Assembly: GCF_009711135.1 (NCBI RefSeq)
Contig: NZ_WMIC01000001.1
Location: 682,001-746,000, forward strand
Direction: 5' to 3'
Source of the DNA: Flavobacterium sp. LC2016-01
Lineage (GTDB): Bacteria > Bacteroidota > Bacteroidia > Flavobacteriales > Flavobacteriaceae
Length of the DNA: 64,000 bases
The notes beneath the pieces were generated by a model that worked only from the letters and a program-made list of their open reading frames with translations, searched no databases and was not told the origin of the DNA. Positions 39,723-47,931 of the stretch are shown here, piece by piece (position 1 is the first letter of the stretch; each line of letters opens with the position of its first letter). A program made the translations under genes and the position numbers.

Positions 39723-40721
39723 ATGATTTTTTCTTTAATTATACCCGTGTATAATCGTCCAGATGAAGTTGATGAACTTTTAGAAAGTCTTGCAAAATCT
39801 GATTATAATGAACCATTTGAAATTGTTCTTGTTGAAGACGGTTCTTCGATTCCGTGTAAGGATGTCGTGATGAATTATCAGGGAAAGCTGAATATTTCGT
39901 ATTATTTTAAAGATAATTCTGGTCCAGGAGATTCGAGAAATTTCGGAATGCAGAAAGCGCGCGGTGATTATTTTATCATTTTTGATTCAGATTGCATCAT
40001 TCCTTCCAATTATTTAACCGAGGTCAGAAAAGCGTTGAATAAAGAATATGTAGATTGTTTTGGCGGTCCAGATAAAGCATTAGACAGCTTTTCAAGTATT
40101 CAGAAAGCAATTAACTTTGCAATGACGTCATTCTTGACAACGGGTGGAATTCGCGGTGGTTCTGAGAAAATTAATAAGTTTCAGCCAAGAAGTTTCAACA
40201 TGGGGATTTCTAAAAAAGCGTTTCAGATTTCAAAAGGTTTTGGCAATATTCACCCAGGAGAAGATCCTGATTTGTCAATTCGTTTGTGGAATTTAGGTTT
40301 TGAAACTCGGTTATTTTCAGAAGCTTATGTTTACCATAAACGTAGAATCGACTGGGAGAAATTTTCTGTTCAAGTTCATAAATTTGGAATAGCAAGACCA
40401 ATACTAAACAGCTGGTATCCAGAGTATAATAAATTAACTTTCTTCTTTCCAACATTCTTCATGTTCGGATTATTATTAGCTTTTTTATTGTTAATTTTTA
40501 ATATTGATATTTTATTACAATTATATTTTGTATATTTCGTTATTATTTTTCTTACAGCAAGTATTCAAAATAAAAGTATTAAAATTGGATATCTATCCGT
40601 AATTGCGGTTTGGAAACAATTTTATGGTTACGGAACAGGATTTTTAGAATCATATGTAAAAGTTATTCTTCTGAAGAGAAAACCGCAAGAAGCGTTTCCT
40701 CGTATGTTTTTTAAAGTTTAA
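39723..40721 (+). CDS. Family 2 glycosyltransferase, membrane-bound
   Basis: A 332-residue GT-A fold glycosyltransferase. The N-terminal domain has SLIIPVYNRPDEVDELLESL, VEDGSS, and the metal-binding DSDC (a DxD-type motif), followed by the catalytic region GEDPDLSIRLW. Two hydrophobic segments near residues 240-280 anchor it to the membrane with the active site in the cytosol. Donor and acceptor are unknown; glycan or lipid glycosylation is likely. It ends one base before coaE, suggesting co-transcription. Confidence 0.9.
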   Translation: MIFSLIIPVYNRPDEVDELLESLAKSDYNEPFEIVLVEDGSSIPCKDVVMNYQGKLNISYYFKDNSGPGDSRNFGMQKARGDYFIIFDSDCIIPSNYLTEVRKALNKEYVDCFGGPDKALDSFSSIQKAINFAMTSFLTTGGIRGGSEKINKFQPRSFNMGISKKAFQISKGFGNIHPGEDPDLSIRLWNLGFETRLFSEAYVYHKRRIDWEKFSVQVHKFGIARPILNSWYPEYNKLTFFFPTFFMFGLLLAFLLLIFNIDILLQLYFVYFVIIFLTASIQNKSIKIGYLSVIAVWKQFYGYGTGFLESYVKVILLKRKPQEAFPRMFFKV

Positions 40722-40722
40722 A

Positions 40723-41319
40723 ATGACAAAAGTTATTGGCTTAACGGGCGGAATAGGGAGTGGTAAAACGACTATTGCGAATTATTTCAAGGAAATGGGA
40801 GTTTCCGTTTATATTGCCGATGATGCAGCCAGAGCTGTTATGCAGTCTCAGGCAGTTATTGAAAAAGTAAAGAAAGTATTTGGAGAATCGCTTTTTGAAA
40901 ATAATGTTTTAAATAGAGCAAAACTGGCTGAAATTGTATTTAATGATGCTGATGAATTAGCAAAGCTGAATGCAATTGTACATCCTGCAGTAAAAGAAGA
41001 TTTTGAATCTTGGATTTTACAGCATAAAAATGAAGAATATGTAATTTATGAAGCCGCAATTTTATTCGAAAGCGGCCGATACAAAGACTGCGATTTTATA
41101 ATTCTAGTTACTGCTCCAGAGGAAGTCAGAATTGAAAGAGTCTTAAAACGTGATAATACCACTCGAGCACAAGTTTTAAGCAGGATGCAGATGCAATGGA
41201 AAGATGAAGATCGCATTTTGAAGAGTAATTTTATTATTAATAACGTAAATCTTAAAATTGCTAAGGAAGAAGTTGTTAAAATTCTTAAAATTTTAAATAT
41301 TAAACAAAATCAGTCTTAA
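40723..41319 (+). CDS. coaE: Dephospho-CoA kinase
   Basis: Last step of coenzyme A synthesis: phosphorylates the 3' hydroxyl of dephospho-CoA. The 198 residues carry the P-loop GLTGGIGSGKTTIA, YIADDAAR, LAEIVFNDADELAKLNAIVHPAV and the lid region RVLKRDNTTRAQVLSRMQMQW. Normal length. Starts one base after the glycosyltransferase gene; followed by a 59-base gap before the sensor kinase. Confidence 0.96.
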   Translation: MTKVIGLTGGIGSGKTTIANYFKEMGVSVYIADDAARAVMQSQAVIEKVKKVFGESLFENNVLNRAKLAEIVFNDADELAKLNAIVHPAVKEDFESWILQHKNEEYVIYEAAILFESGRYKDCDFIILVTAPEEVRIERVLKRDNTTRAQVLSRMQMQWKDEDRILKSNFIINNVNLKIAKEEVVKILKILNIKQNQS

Positions 41320-41378
41320 ATGTTAATATTTGGTTAATGTATTATTTAGTATATTGTTAAAATATTAATTTTGTTTCG

Positions 41379-42965
41379 ATGAATAAATTATTTTTTAGAA
41401 TACTTGTTTTGCTTATGAGTTTGTCCTTAATAGGGATAATTCTGGTTCAAGTATTTTGGTTCAATTCTTCGTTCAAAAATAATGACGAACAATTTAAATA
41501 CCACGTTACTCAAGTAATTGGAAATGTTGCTGATAAACTAGAGCAACAAGAAGAGTATAGTTTTTATGATAAATACAATCGTATAAAAGACAGTACTGGT
41601 AAAATTCCTAAAAAAGAAGATTTACTGGAGGTTTTGTACGTTCAGAGAAATACAAAAACAAATAAAACAATCGTATATTCTAACACGCTGACTTCTGAAG
41701 ATTATGATATAAGCGGATCGCTTTTTAATAAAAAATTCAGCAGTGAAAGATTTAAGAATTTTAGTTCAAAACGTGTAACTGAAGTTTATAACAATAATAA
41801 TGGTATTGATAATAATTCTTTAGGACAGACTATTATTCCTGATTTAAAAATTGAAAAATCAGGCAGTTTAGATATCTTAAATAAAGTACAGCAGCAAATT
41901 CAATACAAAGATATCGCTTCGCTGACTCCTATTGAAGGCAGAATTACAAAAGACAAACTTTACAAACTATTAAAGAAAGAATTAGAAGAATATGGCGTAA
42001 AAACCAAATTCGAATTTGGTGTTCTTAATAGTGGTTTGCCAACAAAAGTAAAATCGGATGGGTTTCATTACGATAAAGATGCAAGTTATCATGTGCCAAT
42101 ATATACGGATAATGAAGGAAATAGTAAATATGAGTTATTCATTACATTTCCACACAAAAAGAAATTTTTATTATCAGAGCTGTTAAGTATTACAATATTA
42201 TCTATTGTTTTTACGCTTATTATAATAATAGCATACACAAGTGCTTTGAATCAGTTGCTGCGTCAAAAACATATATCTGAAATTAAGACAGATTTTATAA
42301 ATAATATGACGCATGAGTTTAAGACGCCAATTGCGACTATAAATTTAGCCCTTGATGCGATTAAAAGTCCGAAGGTTATTGAAGATAAAGAAAAGGTCTA
42401 TCGATATCTGCAAATGATCAGGGATGAAAATAAAAGAATGCATGCGCAGGTTGAAAACGTTCTTCGTATTTCTAAATTAGAAAAAAGAGAATTGGATATT
42501 ACAAAAGAACCAACTGCAATTCATGATATTATTGATGATGCAATAGAGCACGTAAATCTGATTCTAGAGGATAGAAACGGAACAGTAGTGAAACACTTAA
42601 ATGCCTCAAGAACAACGTGTTTGGTAAATGAAGTGCATTTTACAAATGTGTTGGTAAATATTTTAGAAAATGCAATAAAATATTCACCGGATATTCCTGA
42701 GATTGAAATTTTTACAGAAAATGTAAAAGACATGATTCTGATAAAAGTAAAAGATAATGGTCTTGGTATGAGTAAGATAGCTCAAAAGCGAGTTTTTGAG
42801 AAGTTTTACAGAGAACATACAGGAGACTTACATAATGTAAAAGGACACGGACTGGGTCTTGCTTATGTAAAAAGAATAGTAGAAGATCACAATGGTCAAG
42901 TATATGTAGAAAGCGAAAAAGGAAAAGGTAGCACCTTTATAATAAAAATACCATTAATAAATTAA
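41379..42965 (+). CDS. Sensor histidine kinase (RprX-like)
   Basis: A 528-residue membrane kinase. One transmembrane helix near residues 7-27 and a second near 265-290 enclose a large periplasmic sensor domain. The cytosolic part has the H-box NNMTHEFKTPIATI with phospho-acceptor H312, N-box NVLVNILENAIKYSP, and G-boxes DNGLGM and GHGLGLAYVKRI. It resembles RprX of Bacteroides in layout and partner. It is followed after 3 bases by its response regulator. The signal is unknown. Confidence 0.92.
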   Translation: MNKLFFRILVLLMSLSLIGIILVQVFWFNSSFKNNDEQFKYHVTQVIGNVADKLEQQEEYSFYDKYNRIKDSTGKIPKKEDLLEVLYVQRNTKTNKTIVYSNTLTSEDYDISGSLFNKKFSSERFKNFSSKRVTEVYNNNNGIDNNSLGQTIIPDLKIEKSGSLDILNKVQQQIQYKDIASLTPIEGRITKDKLYKLLKKELEEYGVKTKFEFGVLNSGLPTKVKSDGFHYDKDASYHVPIYTDNEGNSKYELFITFPHKKKFLLSELLSITILSIVFTLIIIIAYTSALNQLLRQKHISEIKTDFINNMTHEFKTPIATINLALDAIKSPKVIEDKEKVYRYLQMIRDENKRMHAQVENVLRISKLEKRELDITKEPTAIHDIIDDAIEHVNLILEDRNGTVVKHLNASRTTCLVNEVHFTNVLVNILENAIKYSPDIPEIEIFTENVKDMILIKVKDNGLGMSKIAQKRVFEKFYREHTGDLHNVKGHGLGLAYVKRIVEDHNGQVYVESEKGKGSTFIIKIPLIN

Positions 42966-42968
42966 AAT

Positions 42969-43685
42969 ATGGAAAATAATAACAAAAGAATACTTTTAGT
43001 AGAAGATGACCTAAATTTTGGGGCAGTTCTTAAAGATTATCTAATGTTAAATGACTTTGAAGTTACTTTAGCTAAAAACGGTATGGAAGGTTTCGAAAAA
43101 TTCAAGAAGGATGTATATGATTTATGTATTCTTGATGTAATGATGCCTTATAAAGATGGTTATACTTTAGCCAAAGAAATTAGAGAAAAAAACAGTGAAG
43201 TGCCAATTATTTTCTTGACAGCAAAATCTATGAAAGAGGATGTGTTGAAAGGATATAAAGCTGGTGCTGACGATTATTTAAATAAACCTTTTGATTCAGA
43301 GGTTTTATTGATGAAAATTAAAGCGATTATTCAAAGAAAATCTGCGGATAATAAAGCGGAGCAAGTTCAGTTTGAGTTTAATATTGGTAAATTCCATTTA
43401 AATTCAAAACTTAGATTCTTGACTTTTCAAGATGAAGAACCAATTAAATTGTCTCCAAAAGAAAACGAATTACTTAAAATGCTGATTCTTCATGAAAATG
43501 ATCTAATGCCAAGAGAATTAGCTTTAACTAAAATCTGGAGAGATGATAACTATTTTACTTCAAGAAGTATGGACGTTTACATCGCTAAGCTTAGAAAATA
43601 TCTAAAAGCAGATGAAGATGTAGAGATCTTAAACATTCACGGAGAAGGTTTCAGATTAGTTGTAAAAAGCAAAGTAACTGAATAA
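42969..43685 (+). CDS. OmpR-type response regulator (RprY-like)
   Basis: A 238-residue regulator. Receiver domain: LLVEDDLNFG, phospho-acceptor D56 (CILDVMMP), T/K switch residues in FLTAKS and K106 (DYLNKPF). C-terminal winged-helix domain: KLSPKENELLKMLILHEN and FTSRSMDVYIAKLRKYLK. It pairs with the kinase 3 bases upstream. A terminator follows at 43712. Confidence 0.94.
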   Translation: MENNNKRILLVEDDLNFGAVLKDYLMLNDFEVTLAKNGMEGFEKFKKDVYDLCILDVMMPYKDGYTLAKEIREKNSEVPIIFLTAKSMKEDVLKGYKAGADDYLNKPFDSEVLLMKIKAIIQRKSADNKAEQVQFEFNIGKFHLNSKLRFLTFQDEEPIKLSPKENELLKMLILHENDLMPRELALTKIWRDDNYFTSRSMDVYIAKLRKYLKADEDVEILNIHGEGFRLVVKSKVTE

Positions 43686-43711
43686 CAAATTCACTTATAA
43701 ATAAAATAAAA

Positions 43712-43737
43712 GCTCTGAGAAATCAGGGCTTTTTTTA
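43712..43737 (+). terminator. Rho-independent terminator after the response regulator
   Basis: GCTCTGA (43712-43718), loop GAAA, TCAGGGC (43723-43729; one G-U pair), then eight T minus-free run. Confidence 0.85.
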
Positions 43738-43770
43738 TGTTTAAAGATAAACAGAATTTCTGCGCAATCT

Positions 43771-43816
43771 TGTCATTTCGACGAAGGAGAAATCTTCGCG
43801 AGTAGCTCGACAAAGA
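43771..43816. repeat. Partial copy of the 4265-4370 repeat family
   Basis: TGTCATTTCGACGAAGGAGA followed by AATCTTCGCGAGTAGCTCGACAAAG resembles, in the other orientation, the right half of the 4265-4370 element (AATCTCCGCGAGAAGCTCGACAAAG). The opposite arm is lost, so it no longer forms the long hairpin. Confidence 0.7.
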
Positions 43817-43989
43817 ATGAATATGAACTTTGTCAACAATGAAGTAGTAAAGTAATTATGGGAAACGAGAAAAAAAATGATCTTGTTTTTATTGATGTTA
43901 TCTCTTTGTTTTTCAATTATCTATACTATTTTTTTTAGTTTTTTAATACCATCTAAATTATTTTTACACGAATTTTCTCTAAAATAAAT

Positions 43990-44021
43990 TTGGAAAATCA
44001 AAAAACAATTCTGAATATTTG
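43990..44021 (+). promoter_or_regulatory. Putative promoter of the rtcB leader
   Basis: TTG (43990-43992), 21 bases, AATATTTG (44014-44021), one base off TAnnTTTG. A second exact TAAATTTG (43985-43992) lacks a -33 element. Confidence 0.4.
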
Positions 44022-44060
44022 CAGACGAAAAAAATAATAACCCTTTAAAAACGAAGAAAA

Positions 44061-44144
44061 ATGTTTGTACTTACATCGACATCACAAAGCTTCACACCAA
44101 ACGGATTTGGTGCAGCGCTTCTTCGTGGCTTATTTCAATCTTAG
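44061..44144 (+). CDS. 27-codon leader ORF upstream of rtcB
   Basis: A short ORF beginning MFVLTSTSQS and ending RGLFQS, just behind a promoter-like sequence and 26 bases before a strong terminator. Inside it lies a perfect hairpin CACCAAA-CGGA-TTTGGTG (44095-44112), possibly extended by AAGC (44087-44090) with GCTT (44117-44120). It could be a leader peptide controlling read-through into rtcB-prfH, or the region could be an independent small RNA. Translation is unproven. Confidence 0.4.
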   Translation: MFVLTSTSQSFTPNGFGAALLRGLFQS

Positions 44145-44164
44145 AAATACATTTTTAGATATAT

Positions 44165-44201
44165 AAAAAAGCCCGAAGACATTTAGTTTCGGGCTTTTTT
44201 T
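44165..44201 (+). terminator. Strong terminator between the leader ORF and rtcB
   Basis: GCCCGAA (44171-44177) pairs with TTCGGGC (44188-44194), preceded by an A run and followed by seven T. It would end most transcripts coming from the upstream promoter before rtcB. No exact TAnnTTTG promoter was found between here and rtcB. Confidence 0.88.
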
Positions 44202-44243
44202 ATTCTAGACACTTCAAATTTTCCCGAATAATAGATTTTATTA

Positions 44244-44261
44244 TTTATCCAAAAGGATAAA
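44244..44261 (+). promoter_or_regulatory. Hairpin in the rtcB 5' region
   Basis: TTTATCC-AAAA-GGATAAA, a perfect 7-bp stem with a 4-base loop, about 85 bases before the rtcB ATG. No T run follows, so it is not a terminator. Confidence 0.5.
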
Positions 44262-44347
44262 AGATGCCGCACGCTTATGTTTTATTCAAAACGATTTGGT
44301 TTTGGAAAGTATCAGCTTGCAAAACAACAAGAATAATTAAAAAATTT

Positions 44348-45739
44348 ATGGGAAATAAATTATCCGGAAAAGACCTAATCAAATTAGGCTTTCCAAAGAA
44401 CAATTCAATAAACATTGCCTTAGGGCAGATAAACAGATATAGAAAAAGAGAAAAAAAGGAATCCATTCTAACAGAAGCGAAAGATGTTTTGCTAAATCCT
44501 GAAAAATACGAAGGAAATGGAACATGGGGAAAAGTTGCAGAAGGTTTGATAAAACCAGTTCACGTAAGAATGCATCAGCTTAAAACAACGAGAGCACCTT
44601 TTACCATTTTTGGTGAAAATGAAATCGATCAGCAGGCAAAATTTCAATTGTATGATTCGTTGAAACTGCCAGTTTCAGTAGCTGGAGCTTTAATGCCAGA
44701 TGCACATTCGGGCTACGGATTGCCGATTGGTGGGGTTTTAGCAACAGATAACGCTGTGATTCCATACGGAGTTGGAGTAGATATTGGTTGCCGAATGAGT
44801 CTTTCAATTTTCGATTTGCCGGCTTCTCATTTTAAAGGAAGAGAGCATCAGTTAGAAGCTATTTTAAAAGACAATACCAAGTTTGGAATGTATGAAACGC
44901 ATGCTTCAAGAGTAGATCATGAAGTGTTTTATAAAAGCGAATTTCAAGATATTCCATTGTTGAAAAATCTTTTGCCAAAAGCCTACAAACAATTAGGAAG
45001 CTCGGGCGGAGGAAATCATTTTGTAGAATTTGGAATTGCAAAAATTGAAAATCCTGAGAACGAATGGAAATTGGAAAAAGGCGAATATTTCGCTGTTCTT
45101 TCACATAGTGGTTCCCGCGGTTTGGGTGCAAATATTGCAAAGCATTATACCTATTTGGCAACAAAACAATGTCCATTACCAAAAAATGTGCAACATTTGG
45201 CTTGGCTGGATTTGAATACACATGATGGACAGGAATATTGGCTGGCGATGAATTTAGCCGGAGAATATGCGAAAGCTTGTCACGATGATATTCACAGACG
45301 AATTGCAAAAGCGATTGGGAAAAGGGTAGTGGTAACAATCGAAAATCATCACAATTTTGCATGGAAAGAAATGGTAAACGGTCAGGAATGTATTGTGCAC
45401 AGAAAAGGTGCAACCCCAGCAGGAAAAGGCCAATTGGGAATTATTCCGGGTTCGATGACTGCGCCGGGTTACATTGTAAAAGGAAAAGGAAATGCTGAAA
45501 GCTTAAATTCAGCTTCACATGGTGCGGGACGTTTGTTTTCGAGAGCAAAATGTAAAAGTACTTTCACGCAAAGCGAAATCAAAAAGGTTTTGAAAGCTAA
45601 TGACGTAACCTTGATTGGGGGAAATATTGATGAAGCGCCAATGGCCTACAAAGACATTACAAAAGTGATGGCAAATCAAGCCGATCTAGTTGAAGTTCTG
45701 GGAACTTTTACACCAAAGATTGTTAGAATGGACCGCTAA
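44348..45739 (+). CDS. rtcB: RtcB family RNA-splicing/repair ligase
   Basis: Joins RNA 2',3'-cyclic-phosphate (or 3'-phosphate) ends to 5'-hydroxyl ends with GTP and Mn2+. An upstream ATG (44264) would add 28 atypical residues, so I chose 44348 (MGNKLSGKDL), giving 463 residues. Metal ligands and catalytic motifs are present: D145 and C148 (VDIGCRMSL), SSGGGNHFVEFG, LSHSGSRGLG, ENHHNFAW, HRKGATPA and the guanylylated histidine H391 (SASHGAGRLFSR). The next gene is prfH, which marks this as the PrfH-associated RtcB type that heals cleaved ribosomal RNA. Confidence 0.95.
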   Translation: MGNKLSGKDLIKLGFPKNNSINIALGQINRYRKREKKESILTEAKDVLLNPEKYEGNGTWGKVAEGLIKPVHVRMHQLKTTRAPFTIFGENEIDQQAKFQLYDSLKLPVSVAGALMPDAHSGYGLPIGGVLATDNAVIPYGVGVDIGCRMSLSIFDLPASHFKGREHQLEAILKDNTKFGMYETHASRVDHEVFYKSEFQDIPLLKNLLPKAYKQLGSSGGGNHFVEFGIAKIENPENEWKLEKGEYFAVLSHSGSRGLGANIAKHYTYLATKQCPLPKNVQHLAWLDLNTHDGQEYWLAMNLAGEYAKACHDDIHRRIAKAIGKRVVVTIENHHNFAWKEMVNGQECIVHRKGATPAGKGQLGIIPGSMTAPGYIVKGKGNAESLNSASHGAGRLFSRAKCKSTFTQSEIKKVLKANDVTLIGGNIDEAPMAYKDITKVMANQADLVEVLGTFTPKIVRMDR

Positions 45740-45751
45740 AAGAGATTTAAA

Positions 45752-46441
45752 ATGGAAAAAATAATTCAAATAACAGCGGGTCGTGGACCTGCAGAATGCA
45801 CTTGGGTTGTGGCCCAAGTGCTTAAAAAAGTTTTGGAGGAAGCGCAGGATCAAAACTTAGATGTTGTTTTACTACAACGAGAAGCGGGTCAGGAAAATGG
45901 AACTGTCGAAACAGCATCTATTTCTGTAAAAGGAAAAAATGCAGATAGTTTTGTGAATTCGTGGATTGGAACCATTCAATGGATTGGCCAGAGTCAGTTT
46001 AGGAAAATGCACAAACGCAAAAACTGGTTTATTGGAATTTTTGAAATCGAAGCACAGAAAAACGCATCAGTTTCAGAAAATGATATTCAATATCAGGCCA
46101 TGAGAAGTTCGGGCGCCGGTGGTCAGCATGTGAATAAAGTGAGTTCGGCAATTCGTGCGACGCATATTCCAACTGGAATTGCGGTAGTTTCGATGGACAG
46201 CCGTTCGCAACACCAAAACAAAAAACTGGCAACAGAAAGGTTATTAAAAAAATTAGAAGACGAAAAACTGGTTCAGCTTAAAAATCATGTGGGGAAACAA
46301 TGGGAAAACCAGCTGAACATTGAGCGTGGAAATCCTGTTAGAATTTTTACCGGAAGTGATTTTAAAAAGAATAAAGCAGAGAAAAGTTACAAAGGAACTC
46401 GTCAGAAATTAAAAAACGATTTAAAAAATGAAAACAATTGA
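45752..46441 (+). CDS. prfH: Peptide chain release factor H (PrfH)
   Basis: A 229-residue release-factor homologue with the peptidyl-tRNA hydrolysis motif GGQ at residues 123-125 (SSGAGGQHVNKVSSAIR) and a basic C-terminus. It lacks the N-terminal helical domain of RF1/RF2. PrfH is known to act with RtcB on ribosomes damaged in the decoding centre, releasing the stalled peptide so that the ligase can reseal 16S rRNA. It starts 12 bases after rtcB, and its last 14 bases overlap the next TPR gene. Confidence 0.93.
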   Translation: MEKIIQITAGRGPAECTWVVAQVLKKVLEEAQDQNLDVVLLQREAGQENGTVETASISVKGKNADSFVNSWIGTIQWIGQSQFRKMHKRKNWFIGIFEIEAQKNASVSENDIQYQAMRSSGAGGQHVNKVSSAIRATHIPTGIAVVSMDSRSQHQNKKLATERLLKKLEDEKLVQLKNHVGKQWENQLNIERGNPVRIFTGSDFKKNKAEKSYKGTRQKLKNDLKNENN

Positions 46442-46961
46442 TAAATACCTTTTTCAGGCTTTGGATAACTATCCGTATTCGCTTGAAGAAACGATTGAAT
46501 CTTTAGATTATGCTTTTTCTTATGATGATAAAAACACAATGGTTTTGTGTTTGTACGGAAGAATTCAGGCAGAGCAATTATTAAATTATGAAGAAGCGAA
46601 AGCCTATTTTCAGCAAGCTCTGTCGATTAATATTCATGCGCTTGAAGTGTATCCGTATTATTTAAAAACATTGATTTTAAATGAAGATTATGAACAAGCT
46701 CAAAAGCTAATTGATTTTGCTTTAACAGTAAAAGGAATCAACAAATCTGAAATTTACATCAAAAAAGCCATTCTTTTAGAAGCGCAGAACGACTTTAAAA
46801 ACGCATTAAAAGAAATTAAAAATGCCAAACTTCATTCGTTGCAATTCAATTATGAATCGGATATTTCTGATGTAGAGAAGAGAATTGAAGGCAAAATAGA
46901 TTTATTGAAAAAGAAGAAGGAGAAGAAATCTAAAAAAGATTCTAAAAAGAAATCGAAATGA
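46428..46961 (+). CDS. Tetratricopeptide-repeat protein overlapping prfH
   Basis: A 177-residue helical protein with about three TPR-like units (SYDDKNTMVLCLYGRIQAEQ, YEEAKAYFQQALSINIHALE, SEIYIKKAILLEAQNDFKNA) and a strongly basic lysine-rich tail of about 17 residues. No signal peptide. Its ATG lies inside the prfH coding end, implying translational coupling. TPRs bind proteins and the basic tail could contact rRNA, so it may be an accessory of the ribosome-repair pair (inference). It could equally be an unrelated gene caught in the operon. Confidence 0.85.
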   Translation: MKTIDKYLFQALDNYPYSLEETIESLDYAFSYDDKNTMVLCLYGRIQAEQLLNYEEAKAYFQQALSINIHALEVYPYYLKTLILNEDYEQAQKLIDFALTVKGINKSEIYIKKAILLEAQNDFKNALKEIKNAKLHSLQFNYESDISDVEKRIEGKIDLLKKKKEKKSKKDSKKKSK

Positions 46962-46971
46962 TTAATAAAAA

Positions 46972-46997
46972 ACGATGCAATTTTGCATCGTTTTTTT
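46972..46997 (+). terminator. Terminator of the rtcB-prfH-TPR unit
   Basis: ACGATGCA-ATTT-TGCATCGT (46972-46991) with a T run directly behind. Confidence 0.85.
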
Positions 46998-47011
46998 ATT
47001 GAGTACAATTT

Positions 47012-47120
47012 CCTGCAAGGTTTTCGAAACCTTGCAGGTTTGTTATTTAGATTACGGGATCGTAATTTAATTGAAATACTGGAAGTGTAAATACCTACAA
47101 GGTTTTAAAAACCTTGCAGG
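47012..47120. repeat. Pair of CCTGCAAGGTTT palindromes
   Basis: Two 27-base palindromes with 12-base arms: 47012-47038 (perfect, CCTGCAAGGTTT) and 47094-47120 (one mismatch, CCTACAAGGTTT), separated by 55 bases. They fill the gap between the convergent TPR and thioesterase genes, so they may work as bidirectional terminators. Dispersed repeats of this look are, as I recall, common in Flavobacterium. Confidence 0.8.
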
Positions 47121-47134
47121 AATGGAATCCCAGA

Positions 47135-47881
47135 TCATTTCCAATGCAACTCCAATGCAAAGCAGGTTTTTTCGCCTTTTGTAATGCTGAATGTTGCTGT
47201 TGTATGATCGTCGTCTTCGCTTTCGTGAATGACAACATTATCTTTTAATGAAAGCTCTTTCATGAAATTCATTTCAAAGCTTTTTACTTCTTGTTTTAAG
47301 ATTCTTTTTGCATCAACATGATCAAGACACCATTCTAGGTATTTTACGTTATTTACGTGATTTACAATGTCTAAATCTGATAAATAAACGGTTTTTTCAA
47401 AAACAGCTTCTTTTTCGTGGTTGATGTTTATTTTAGAAAAACCTTCTTTGGTTGCTCTGTTTTCAGGGAATAATTCGAAGTGTTCATAAGGTAAAGCTAA
47501 AGCTTCTGGACGGCGTGCTTGTGTATTAAAAACAGCCCAATACGTTTCACAACCCACGATTTTTTTTCCGTTTACATACATTTCTAATGCGCGAACAGAA
47601 CGTGAGTTTTCCAGACTATTAATCCATGTTTTTACTGTTACAACGTCCTGCCATTTTGGTAACGCATGCACTTCAACACGCATTCGACTTAAGACCCAGG
47701 CTTGGTGAAATTCCTGCATATCATAAAAACTAATTCCTCCAATTTCAGAATGTGCCGCCGCGGTTAATTGCAAAATATTACACAAATCGGTATATTTTAA
47801 GAAACCTGTTGGTGTGCATTGAGTGAAATTGATTTCCCAGTCTTTACTTAAAACTGATGTGAAATTTGGAGATATTGGCAT
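47135..47881 (-). CDS. Acyl-ACP thioesterase
   Basis: A 248-residue double-hotdog enzyme that releases fatty acids from acyl carrier protein. The N-terminal hotdog includes NILQLTAAAHSEIGGISFYDMQEFHQAWVLSRMRVEV; the second has LDIVNHVNNVKYLEWCLD with the N-x-H-x-N motif typical of FatA/FatB-like thioesterases. Length is right for bacterial members. It runs convergent to the TPR gene. A role in providing free fatty acids is inferred from the family. Confidence 0.9.
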   Translation of the reverse strand: MPISPNFTSVLSKDWEINFTQCTPTGFLKYTDLCNILQLTAAAHSEIGGISFYDMQEFHQAWVLSRMRVEVHALPKWQDVVTVKTWINSLENSRSVRALEMYVNGKKIVGCETYWAVFNTQARRPEALALPYEHFELFPENRATKEGFSKININHEKEAVFEKTVYLSDLDIVNHVNNVKYLEWCLDHVDAKRILKQEVKSFEMNFMKELSLKDNVVIHESEDDDHTTATFSITKGEKTCFALELHWK

Positions 47882-47931
47882 TTTTTATTTTTTTTTTAGA
47901 GAATAGAATAAAGAACATAGAGAAAAGACTT

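Noticed and set aside
43858..43938. 26-codon ORF before the rtcB leader
   Set aside because: Very AT-rich, Phe-rich end, no promoter at suitable distance; chance ORF.
44264..44347. Upstream ATG start for rtcB
   Set aside because: The added 28 residues are unlike RtcB N-termini and overlap the hairpin region.
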